NCBI RefSeq assembly: GCF_018614585.1
Contig: NZ_JAGGOI010000023.1
Coordinates: 1-64,000, forward strand
Length of the DNA stretch: 64,000 bases
Source: Streptomyces sp. ISL-1
GTDB taxonomy: Bacteria; Actinomycetota; Actinomycetes; Streptomycetales; Streptomycetaceae
Reading direction: 5' to 3'
Shown here: positions 1 to 6,651 of the stretch, in pieces
Position numbering within the stretch: position 1 is the stretch's first letter
Layout of the letters: each line of letters opens with the position of its first letter
Notes under the pieces: model-generated
Told to the model about the DNA's origin: nothing
The model's database searches: none
What the model saw: the letters and a program-made list of their open reading frames with translations, nothing else
Translations under genes and position numbers: made by a program

Positions 1-83
1 GCGGCAACGCTGAAAAGGCTCAGTGGGCCGCGATGGAGGCGGTGGCCGCACACGCCTCCCGTCGAACCTTCACAGCCTGGTGA
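1..83 (+). CDS. C-terminal tail of a protein entering from the left edge
   Basis: Reading in frame from base 3 gives 26 residues ending in RRTFTAW and a TGA at 81-83. The frame is open to the left edge and has normal Streptomyces codon use. The 3' fragment is too short to assign a family. It could also be a chance open frame, since the neighbouring sequence holds only broken genes. Confidence 0.3.
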   Translation, partial: GNAEKAQWAAMEAVAAHASRRTFTAW

Positions 84-143
84 CGGAGGCTCGTCCCACG
101 AACCCACCATGGCTGCCGGCCTGTTCGACTCGTCCAAATTGCG

Positions 144-343
144 TCACTGGGCCCGGAAGGCGTCGTGCGTGCCCTCGCTGCCGAAGAAGTCCTCGCCCCC
201 CGCGATGCGGTCGGCCAGGTCGGGGTGGTTCGCGTCGACACCGGTGTCGAGGACCGCCACCTTGACGCCGTGGCCCTCGTAGCCCGCCTTCCAGGCGCCG
301 AGCGCGTTGAGCTGCGCGGCCCCTCGGCGTGGAACTGCGGTCA
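144..343 (-). pseudogene. subtilisin (S8) peptidase fragment
   Basis: The minus strand encodes the typical N-terminal end of an S8 catalytic domain: GAWKAGYEGHGVKVAVLDTG, then VDANHPDLADRI. This contains the catalytic Asp of the DTG motif. A stop at 144-146 follows after DAFRAQ, so the catalytic His and Ser regions are absent. No signal peptide or propeptide precedes it, because the 3' end of the hydrolase gene begins at once. Intact S8 enzymes are several times longer. This is a remnant, not an active protease. Confidence 0.7.
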
Positions 344-1039
344 CTCCCCCGCCGCGTCGAGGAAGATCCGTGCCAGTTCGGTCGGTTGGGAGAACATCGG
401 CCAGTGACCGGTGTCCATCTCGACCAGCCGCCAGTGCTTGCTGGTCAGCAGCTCGGCCACGTCGTCGCTCGGCTCGGCGCCGTCGAGCAGGCACTTGATG
501 TACGTCGCCGGCAGCTCGCCAAGTGGCCGTGTCAGCACGGCCGGCTCGGCCAGAGAGGCGCCCGGGTGCGGCGTCGAGCCGCCGACGATCCGTGCGATCT
601 GCTCATCGGTCAGGCCCTGGCCGTCGCAGTCGGCCGCGGTCAGCGGTGCCCAGAAGCCGCCGTTCCCTGCGATCGAAGCCTCCAGCTTCGCCGACCCCTC
701 CCACCAGCCGGAGACAAACGACTCTCCGTGTGTCGGAACATCGGAGTCCACGAAGACCACCCGGGCCAGCCGGTCGCCGATCCGCTCGGCGGCCTGGCCG
801 ACCGGGATGCCCGAGTAGCTGTGCCCGACCAGGACGACGTCGCGCAGATCCAGGCGTTCCACCTCGTCAACGATGTCCTGGACGTGGGTCTGCTGCCCGG
901 CCGGCACGCCCTGCTTCTCCGCGAGGCCGGACAGTGTCAACGCATGGGCTCCGTGGCCGGCCGCACGCAGCTGCGGCGCCACCTCGTCCCACGCCCACGA
1001 TCCGAGCGACGCGCCTGCAACCAGTACGAATTCAGTCAT
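341..1039 (-). CDS. alpha/beta hydrolase
   Basis: A 232-residue alpha/beta-hydrolase of the short EstC/salicylate-esterase-like type. The nucleophile elbow is GHSYSG with Ser near residue 74, and the C-terminal His is in MDTGHWPMF. The N-terminal GASLGSWAW gives the oxyanion region. It is cytosolic, since no signal peptide is seen. The ATG at 1039 (MTEFVLVAG) begins the first beta strand exactly where the family starts, so upstream in-frame sequence is not coding. The substrate is unknown. It is the only intact gene in the first 1.5 kb, flanked on both sides by gene fragments. Confidence 0.85.
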   Translation of the reverse strand: MTEFVLVAGASLGSWAWDEVAPQLRAAGHGAHALTLSGLAEKQGVPAGQQTHVQDIVDEVERLDLRDVVLVGHSYSGIPVGQAAERIGDRLARVVFVDSDVPTHGESFVSGWWEGSAKLEASIAGNGGFWAPLTAADCDGQGLTDEQIARIVGGSTPHPGASLAEPAVLTRPLGELPATYIKCLLDGAEPSDDVAELLTSKHWRLVEMDTGHWPMFSQPTELARIFLDAAGE

Positions 1040-1150
1040 GGCGGCAACGTAGCGGAGGGGTCTGACAACCGCGCCCGAACCAAGTGGCAGCAGCGGCAGT
1101 TCGGCCCAGACCGTCTTGCCGATGACACGGTCGGCCGTGCCCCACTTCGT

Positions 1151-1351
1151 GGCGAGCGCCTCGAAGTCGCCGTCGCCCGGCGCAAGTCCAGACGCAGCAG
1201 CGACGAAGGCGGCGACTGCGTCGAGGTCGCCACCTGCCCCGCCGCCATCCACATCCGCGACTCCAAAGTCAGCCACGGCCCCCGGCTCGCCGTCACCCCC
1301 GCCAGCTGGTCCGCCTTCGTCTCCTATGCCCGGCGGCACCCGACCGGCTGA
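1151..1351 (+). pseudogene. DUF397 protein remnant
   Basis: The frame ending at the TGA at 1349-1351 encodes a recognisable DUF397 domain: VARRKSRRSSDEGGDCVEVA, then AAIHIRDSKVSHGPRLAVTP and ASWSAFVSYARR. DUF397 proteins are small partners of Streptomyces XRE regulators and anti-sigma-like ATPases. No ATG, GTG or TTG start lies in frame within reach upstream, and neither an XRE regulator nor an ATPase adjoins it. I read it as a 5'-truncated copy. An unusual start codon is the alternative. Confidence 0.6.
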
Positions 1352-1404
1352 GGCCCGTGCGTGTCTTCGGCACCCTGTCGGGCCTGGTCGGCAGGCTCGG
1401 GTCC

Positions 1405-1638
1405 ATGAAGACATCACGCCTGATCGCCGTCGCCGCGCTGGCCGCCGCCGCGCTCCCCGCTGCCGTACTGCTCGCCGCCACCAGCGCCGCCGCCTCCCGG
1501 GCGCCCACCGTGCAGGCACCCGGACCGGCGGCCGGGGGTCACACGTACTGCGCGTACTCGTCCAGCACGCCCAGGACCTCCGCCTCCCCCGCCGGCGGCA
1601 GCTGCAGCACGACCTCCTCCACGCCCAGTTCGGCGTAG
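1405..1638 (+). pseudogene. truncated secreted-protein gene (signal peptide only)
   Basis: ATG at 1405 opens MKTSRLIAVAALAAAALPAA, a textbook Sec signal peptide with a basic n-region, a long Ala/Leu h-region and a likely cleavage after AAASRA. From about base 1539 the frame reads antisense through the 3' end of the convergent oxidoreductase gene, giving Ser/Thr-rich low-complexity residues to a stop at 1638. This suggests a deletion fused the signal-peptide end of a secreted-protein gene to its neighbour. A 77-residue secreted peptide is possible but unlikely. Confidence 0.45.
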
Positions 1639-2366
1639 TGCGCGAGCTTTCCCGGCGACGGCAGGACCGCGTACGGGACCACCTGCAAGGCGCCCGGGTC
1701 CCGCCCCGCCTTCTCCCACGTCTCGCGCAGGACCGGGACCGACTCCGTCAAGCCACGCCCGCCGATCGGGAGCCAGCCGTCCGCGTACTCCGCGATCTGC
1801 GAGAAGAGCTTCGGGCCGGCCGCCCCGCCGATCAGCGTCCGCGGCGCGCCGCCCGCGGGCTTCGGGTACGCGTGCGACGCCCGCACCGCCCCGAACTCGC
1901 CCTTGTACGCGGTCGGTTCGGCCGCCCACAGCGCCCGCATCAGCGCCATCCGGTCCCGCCCCAGCTCGCGCCGCGTCGCCCAATCCACGCCGTGGTCCGC
2001 GGCCTCCTCCTTGTTCCAGCCGAAGCCGATGCCGAGTGTGAACCGGCCGCCGGAGAGATGGTCGAGGGTCGCGATCTGCTTGGCCAGGTCGATCGGGTCG
2101 TGCTGGGCGACGAGCGTGATGCCGGTGCCGAGGCCGAGGCGCGAAGTGACCGCGGCGGCCTGGCCCAGCGCGACGAAGGGGTCGAGGGTGCGGCCGTACT
2201 CGGGGGGCAGCTCGCCGCCCGCGGGGTACGGGGTCGTGCGCTCCACCGGGATATGGGTGTGTTCCGGCAGGTAGAGCCCGCCGAAGCCGCGCTCCTCCAA
2301 CTCGCGCGCCAGCCGCACGGGCGTGATCGTCTCGTCCGTGAGGAAGATCGTCGTCGAGATCCTCAT
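1539..2366 (-). CDS. LLM-class F420-dependent oxidoreductase
   Basis: A 275-residue TIM-barrel protein of the bacterial luciferase-like family. The signature segments are LARELEERGFGGLYLPEHTH, LGTGITLVAQHDPIDLAKQI and LDHLSGGRFTLGIGFGWNKE, followed by EYADGWLPIGG. These proteins bind F420 or FMN and catalyse hydride transfer or monooxygenation. The ATG at 2366 has a GGAGG-type ribosome site about 6 bases upstream, which fixes the start and excludes longer frames. It is monocistronic and has no copy of the operator shared by the larger catabolic set to the right. The substrate is unknown. Confidence 0.88.
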   Translation of the reverse strand: MRISTTIFLTDETITPVRLARELEERGFGGLYLPEHTHIPVERTTPYPAGGELPPEYGRTLDPFVALGQAAAVTSRLGLGTGITLVAQHDPIDLAKQIATLDHLSGGRFTLGIGFGWNKEEAADHGVDWATRRELGRDRMALMRALWAAEPTAYKGEFGAVRASHAYPKPAGGAPRTLIGGAAGPKLFSQIAEYADGWLPIGGRGLTESVPVLRETWEKAGRDPGALQVVPYAVLPSPGKLAHYAELGVEEVVLQLPPAGEAEVLGVLDEYAQYV

Positions 2367-2677
2367 GAGGCTCCTCCGTCGTCGTCGGCGCTGGTGGCGG
2401 GCCAAAGGTACGCCGTCCCGCGCCAGATGCCGAGGGCACGCCGGGTGCAGGCCGGGTCCAGGCCCGGTGCAGAGCAAGAGCGCACGCCGGGAGCAGGCCA
2501 AAAGCGCCGTCGAGTCCAGGCCGAGCGCACGCCCTGCCGCAGGCCGGCCGCACGCCACTGTCCGGCCATCGCCCCGCCCCCTGCCGCCCCCCTTCCCTTG
2601 CGCGGCAGTTCACGGCTCAATACGAGGGTTTGAGTACACCCCTTCTGTCCCTCTCACCATCCTGGGGAGCCGACGGC

Positions 2678-4210
2678 ATGTGCAATGACGACCACGCAAA
2701 ACACGCGATGGACAGACGCGGACTGTTCGTGACGGGAGCGGCCGCCGCGCTTACGTTGGGAACTGTGAGCTTCGCGCACGCCGCGCCGAACAGCGACGCA
2801 CAGACCGGCCAGAGCGACGGCCAGACCGAGGTCGTGCGAGGCACGCTGCCGCCCGGCTCCCCCGACTTCGTGTATCTGCCGGTCGAAGTCCCGCGAGGCG
2901 TACGCGAGATCCACGTCGCGTACACCTACGAGCGCCCCGCCGTCCCGGCCGGCACCCAGGGCAACGCCCTCGACATCGGCATCTTCGACGAGCGCGGCAC
3001 GGAGCTCGGCGGCGAGGGCTTCCGCGGCTGGTCGGGCGGCGCGCGCACCGAGTTCTTCATCCGCGCGGACGAGGCGACGCCGGGCTACATCCCCGGCCCG
3101 GTGCGGGCCGGCACCTGGTCCATCGCGCTGGGTCCGTACACGGTCTCGCCGCAGGGTCTCGCGTACGAAGTCACCATCACGCTCCGGTACGGCGCGCCCG
3201 GCCGGACATCGAAGCCGGTCTACCCGCCCGAGCGGGCCAAGGGCCGTGGCCGCGCCTGGTACCGCGGCGACTGCCATCTGCACTCCTGGTACTCGGACGG
3301 CAAGCGCACCCCGGCCGAGATCGCCGCGCTGGCCCGTGGCGCGGGGCTCGACTTCATCAACAGCTCCGAGCACAACACCCATGCGGCGCACCGGGCGTGG
3401 GAAGGGCAGTGGGGCGACGACCTGCTGGTCCTGACCGGCGAGGAGGTGACGACCCGCAACGGGCACGTCGTCGCGCTCGGCACCGACCCGGGGACCTTCA
3501 TCGACTGGCGTTACCGGGCCCGCGACAACCGTTTCGGCCACTTCGCCCGCGAGATCAGGCGCTCCGGCGGCCTGGTCGTCCCGGCTCACCCGCACGCCAC
3601 CTGCATCGGCTGCAACTGGAAGTTCGGCTTCGGCGAGGCGGACGCGGTGGAGGTGTGGAACGGCGCGTACACCCCCGACGACGAGGTCTCGCTCCAGTCG
3701 TGGGACAACACGCTGGTCGCCTCCGTGCGCTCCGGAAAGCGCTGGACCCCGGCGATGGGCAACAGCGACGCGCACCGCCACCCGGACCCGGTCGGCACAC
3801 CGCAGACCGTGGTCCTGGCCGACGAGCTGTCCCGCGAGGCGATCCTGGACGGCATCCGGGCGGGACGTTCGTATGTCGCCGAGTCCTCCGCGGTGCCGCT
3901 GTCCTTCTCGGCGGCGGGCGGGCGAGGCCGACACGCGGGCATCGGCGAACGGCTGCGCGTCGACGCCGACGACCCGGTGACGGTACGTCTGGAGGTCAGC
4001 GGCGCGCCGAACTGCTCGGCCCGCATCGTCACCGACCAGGGCGTGCTGCACACGGCGGCGCTGCCGGCGTCGGGGACGGGCACGGTGGAGTGGGGCACGA
4101 CGGCGTCGTACGCGGCCTATGTACGGGCGGAGGTGCGGCACGCGCCGGTGGTGCCGGGGCTGCCGGGCCCGTTGGCGGCGTTCACGAACCCGGTCTTCCT
4201 CGGAAGCTGA
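2678..4210 (+). CDS. secreted CehA/McbA-type PHP metallohydrolase
   Basis: A 510-residue exported protein. The N-terminus MDRRGLFVTGAAAALTLGTV has a double-Arg followed by a hydrophobic segment ending AHA, consistent with a Tat or Sec signal. The N-terminal half is a beta-rich domain. The PHP metal site follows: GDCHLHSWYSDGKR near residue 198, NSSEHN, EEVTTRNGHV, AHPHATC and GNSDAH. CehA/McbA-like enzymes are metal-dependent hydrolases, some acting on carbamates or phosphoesters. The start at 2678 is chosen because GGGGAG lies 8 bases upstream. The extended beta domain suggests an extracellular role. The substrate cannot be told. Confidence 0.85.
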   Translation: MCNDDHAKHAMDRRGLFVTGAAAALTLGTVSFAHAAPNSDAQTGQSDGQTEVVRGTLPPGSPDFVYLPVEVPRGVREIHVAYTYERPAVPAGTQGNALDIGIFDERGTELGGEGFRGWSGGARTEFFIRADEATPGYIPGPVRAGTWSIALGPYTVSPQGLAYEVTITLRYGAPGRTSKPVYPPERAKGRGRAWYRGDCHLHSWYSDGKRTPAEIAALARGAGLDFINSSEHNTHAAHRAWEGQWGDDLLVLTGEEVTTRNGHVVALGTDPGTFIDWRYRARDNRFGHFAREIRRSGGLVVPAHPHATCIGCNWKFGFGEADAVEVWNGAYTPDDEVSLQSWDNTLVASVRSGKRWTPAMGNSDAHRHPDPVGTPQTVVLADELSREAILDGIRAGRSYVAESSAVPLSFSAAGGRGRHAGIGERLRVDADDPVTVRLEVSGAPNCSARIVTDQGVLHTAALPASGTGTVEWGTTASYAAYVRAEVRHAPVVPGLPGPLAAFTNPVFLGS

Positions 4211-4249
4211 GGGATGTCGGCAGCTGAGGGATAAGGGGACGAGGCTCGC

Positions 4250-4753
4250 CTATGGCCGGCGCACCTCGAACTGGAAGCAGCCGTACTCCACGGCCCTGAC
4301 ATGTACGAGGACCACCTCGGGGTCGGCAAAGGCTTCCGCCAGCGCCGCGTCGAACCCTTCGGTGGCCGCCTCCGGAATCTCCAGGAGGCGGCCACCGCTG
4401 ATGCGGCCTTCGGCGTCGTAGCGCCGCAACGTCCGCAGGGCCCCGGGGCGGGCGAAGGGGTACCCGTCCTGCTCCACCGGCCCCTCGCACTCATCGGCAT
4501 GGATGAAGACGGGCCCCTGCTCGTCGTACGCACCGGGCTTGGCCCATGTCTGGGCGGCCCAGCGCCGCAGCGGCGCGTACGAGACGAGAGCGATCCGCTC
4601 CCCGGTCCCGCTCCGCCGCAGACAGCAGCGCAGCACTTCGCCGCCCTCGGTGTCGGTGTACGGGAGGCAGGGGCGGCCCGCGTCGTCGGTGTCGCGGAGC
4701 TGCTTGAGAGCGGTGGGCTCGATGGGGCGGGCGGTCCAGAGAGTCGATGTCAT
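4250..4753 (-). CDS. DUF1203 domain protein
   Basis: A 167-residue cytosolic protein that matches the DUF1203 pattern: an N-terminal GEVLRCCLRRSGTGERIALV segment, then GPVFIHADECEGP, a Tyr-rich FARPGALRTLRRYDAEGRIS stretch, and a C-terminal VLVHVRAVEYGCFQFEVRR. The conserved Cys and His residues suggest a redox or metal role, but no activity is established for the family. It is convergent with the PHP hydrolase gene. The only start supported by family length is the ATG at 4753. Confidence 0.75.
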   Translation of the reverse strand: MTSTLWTARPIEPTALKQLRDTDDAGRPCLPYTDTEGGEVLRCCLRRSGTGERIALVSYAPLRRWAAQTWAKPGAYDEQGPVFIHADECEGPVEQDGYPFARPGALRTLRRYDAEGRISGGRLLEIPEAATEGFDAALAEAFADPEVVLVHVRAVEYGCFQFEVRRP

Positions 4754-4880
4754 GACTTCAGCGTGGCGCGCGGGGCGTCCTAGTTCCGGCGGGAAACGGA
4801 CATGGCGTTCAGCGGGCGCTGCCTGTGCGGTATCGGATCAGCTCCGTGGGCACCTCTGCTGTATCTCTCCGGGGCTGTCG

Positions 4881-5261
4881 CTACGCGGCGCCCGCCACTG
4901 TCAGGACCGCGACCGGCAGGAGCAGAATCCACTGCGGCAGCCGGAGCAGTGGCTTCGGCCAGCCGACCGACAGTGTGACGACCAGGAAGGCGACTGTGTA
5001 CGCGACGAAGTGCGCAGCCACGAACCACGCCATCAGGCCGGTCGCTGACGTATCGTCCGCCAGCGCGAGGTAGACCAAGGCGGCTGCGGAGAGCACCAGG
5101 TCGACGCTCACCATGTGCCACACGGCATGAAGGACGCGCTTGGGTTCGTCAGCGAGTCCGCAGGACAGCAGCGGGCGGACCACATCCCGGTGCCCGCCGA
5201 CGATGTGCGCTGCGGCCACACCGAACGCGGTGATGCCCGCTGCGAGAAGCCAGCCGTTCAT
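4881..5261 (-). CDS. small four-helix membrane protein
   Basis: A 126-residue integral membrane protein with four predicted helices: LLAAGITAFGVAAAHIVGG, HMVSVDLVLSAAALVYLAL, WFVAAHFVAYTVAFLVVTL and QWILLLPVAVLTVAGAA. Its ATG overlaps the TGA of the upstream TetR gene (ATGA), so the two are translationally coupled. This pairing suggests the TetR protein controls a membrane function encoded in its own operon, but the transported or sensed molecule is unknown. No characterised family was recognised with certainty. Confidence 0.8.
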   Translation of the reverse strand: MNGWLLAAGITAFGVAAAHIVGGHRDVVRPLLSCGLADEPKRVLHAVWHMVSVDLVLSAAALVYLALADDTSATGLMAWFVAAHFVAYTVAFLVVTLSVGWPKPLLRLPQWILLLPVAVLTVAGAA

Positions 5262-5845
5262 CGGATCTCGATTCCTTTGGCTATGACAGCAGCGAGCCGG
5301 TCGGCCAGCTGACGGTCGGGATGTTCCCCGACCAGACCGACGTGGAAGAACACGGCTCCGGCCAGCGTGTCCAGGACCAGATCCACGGGCGTGGCGGCCG
5401 CGATCTCTCCGCGCGTCACGGCACGCTCGAAGACGATCAGCAGCCGCTCCTTCGACGGGGCCAGGAAGTCGCTGCGGATGCGCGCCTTCAGCACCGGATC
5501 GGCGGCGAAGTCGGCGAGCAGCCCCGGGAGCGCCGCTGCGGCGGCAGGTGCGTGGAACTCGTCGACCAGGCCCCGCAGCAGTGCGGTCAGGTCCCCGGCC
5601 AGCGTTCCGGTGTCTGGGACCGGAGCATGGTCGGTGGTCGTGAACACGGCCTCGAAGACCAACTCCGGCTTGCCCCGCCACCGCCGGTAGACCGTGTCCT
5701 TGCCGACACCGGCACGGGCAGCCACCGCCCCGATCGATGTCGCGGCGTAGCCGACCTCGATCACCAGCTCTGTGGCCGCGCTGACGATCGCCTCGTGCGA
5801 GCGGGGATCCCTGGGACGTCCCCTGGAGGACGGAAAGGAGCTCAT
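5258..5845 (-). CDS. TetR-family transcriptional regulator
   Basis: A 195-residue repressor. The N-terminal helix-turn-helix reads AATSIGAVAARAGVGKDTVY followed by RRWRGKPELV, typical of TetR/AcrR proteins of the TetR_C_16-like group. The C-terminal ligand domain includes LPGLLADFAADPVLKARIRS. It overlaps the downstream membrane protein by ATGA. A strong palindrome (5852-5879) lies just upstream of its ATG, which points to autoregulation. The ligand is not predictable. Confidence 0.92.
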   Translation of the reverse strand: MSSFPSSRGRPRDPRSHEAIVSAATELVIEVGYAATSIGAVAARAGVGKDTVYRRWRGKPELVFEAVFTTTDHAPVPDTGTLAGDLTALLRGLVDEFHAPAAAAALPGLLADFAADPVLKARIRSDFLAPSKERLLIVFERAVTRGEIAAATPVDLVLDTLAGAVFFHVGLVGEHPDRQLADRLAAVIAKGIEIR

Positions 5846-5851
5846 AGCGAT

Positions 5852-5879
5852 TTACGATACGGGTCGACCCGTTTGGTAA
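5852..5879. promoter_or_regulatory. candidate operator of the adjacent TetR
   Basis: A perfect 14-bp palindrome, ACGGGTCGACCCGT at 5859-5872, is framed by inverted TTAC (5852-5855) and GTAA (5876-5879). It ends 7 bases from the TetR start at 5845, where it would cover the promoter. It is unrelated to the CTGACG-type operator found further right. Confidence 0.65.
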
Positions 5880-5988
5880 GCAACCCCGGTCGGCGTGCTG
5901 AGGGACATCACCGCTGCAGGGCATGCACACGCGCCATGAGACGAGCCGCGGCAGTGGCGCCAACCACAACGCACTTACCCAAGACCGC

Positions 5989-6480
5989 TTAGGGGCCGGT
6001 CAGGAGGTCGTCCTGCAGACGGTGGTCGGGGCCGAGCAGCAGGAGCCTGGCGAGCTGGTCGAACGGGGTGGCTGAGGGGACGTAGTGGTCGTCGTCGTAC
6101 TCGTCGCACTCGTCGTCGCACTCGTGCTCGGGGTCCTCGGGCATCCGGATGAACGGGTCGCCGACCTGGAGGGGAGTGTGGTCGGGTTCCGGTCGGCAGT
6201 GCCAGGCCGCCCCGGAGCTGCGGATCTGAACCTCACCCAGGTACCAGACGGCTCCGGCGAGGAACGGATCTGCTTTCTGTGCCGCGTCCTGCATCTCCTC
6301 GTAGCTGCGGTACACGCCGAGTACCAGGTTCACGAGCTGGGTGAGAGAGGCGAGGGAGAAGTCCCACCCGCCGCCGGCCTCAGCGGCCCATGTGGGGAAG
6401 GACTCTTTCCGTTCGGTGAGCCAGGTGTTCAGGTGGGTGTTGTCCCGCCAGTCGTCCCGCTCTTGCGTCTCCTTGGGCAT
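5989..6480 (-). CDS. hypothetical acidic protein
   Basis: I do not recognise this 163-residue protein. It has a Trp-rich, soluble N-terminal region (ERDDWRDNTHLNTWLTERK, WAAEAGGGWDFS), a central helical stretch and an acidic patch HECDDECDEYDDDH with two cysteines. No signal peptide or membrane segment is seen. The ATG at 6480 (MPKETQERDD) is preferred over in-frame sequence upstream, which has poor composition. The next gene is divergent. Confidence 0.6.
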   Translation of the reverse strand: MPKETQERDDWRDNTHLNTWLTERKESFPTWAAEAGGGWDFSLASLTQLVNLVLGVYRSYEEMQDAAQKADPFLAGAVWYLGEVQIRSSGAAWHCRPEPDHTPLQVGDPFIRMPEDPEHECDDECDEYDDDHYVPSATPFDQLARLLLLGPDHRLQDDLLTGP

Positions 6481-6651
6481 GCGACCCGAGGGTAGAGCAC
6501 GCCGGTGACAACGCCCGAACGGGACACCCCGGTGGACCGGTTGACACGCCATTCCCCCAATAAGCCTGCGCCAACGAACAGTTGAGGCTCTAGGGTTCGT
6601 TGTTGGCGGAGTCATGTCACGGGGGTCACACACACCGCCAGGACATCACGC

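Noticed and set aside
1405..1638. Functional small secreted protein
   Set aside because: After the signal peptide the reading frame is the antisense of the neighbouring oxidoreductase gene; kept as a likely remnant.
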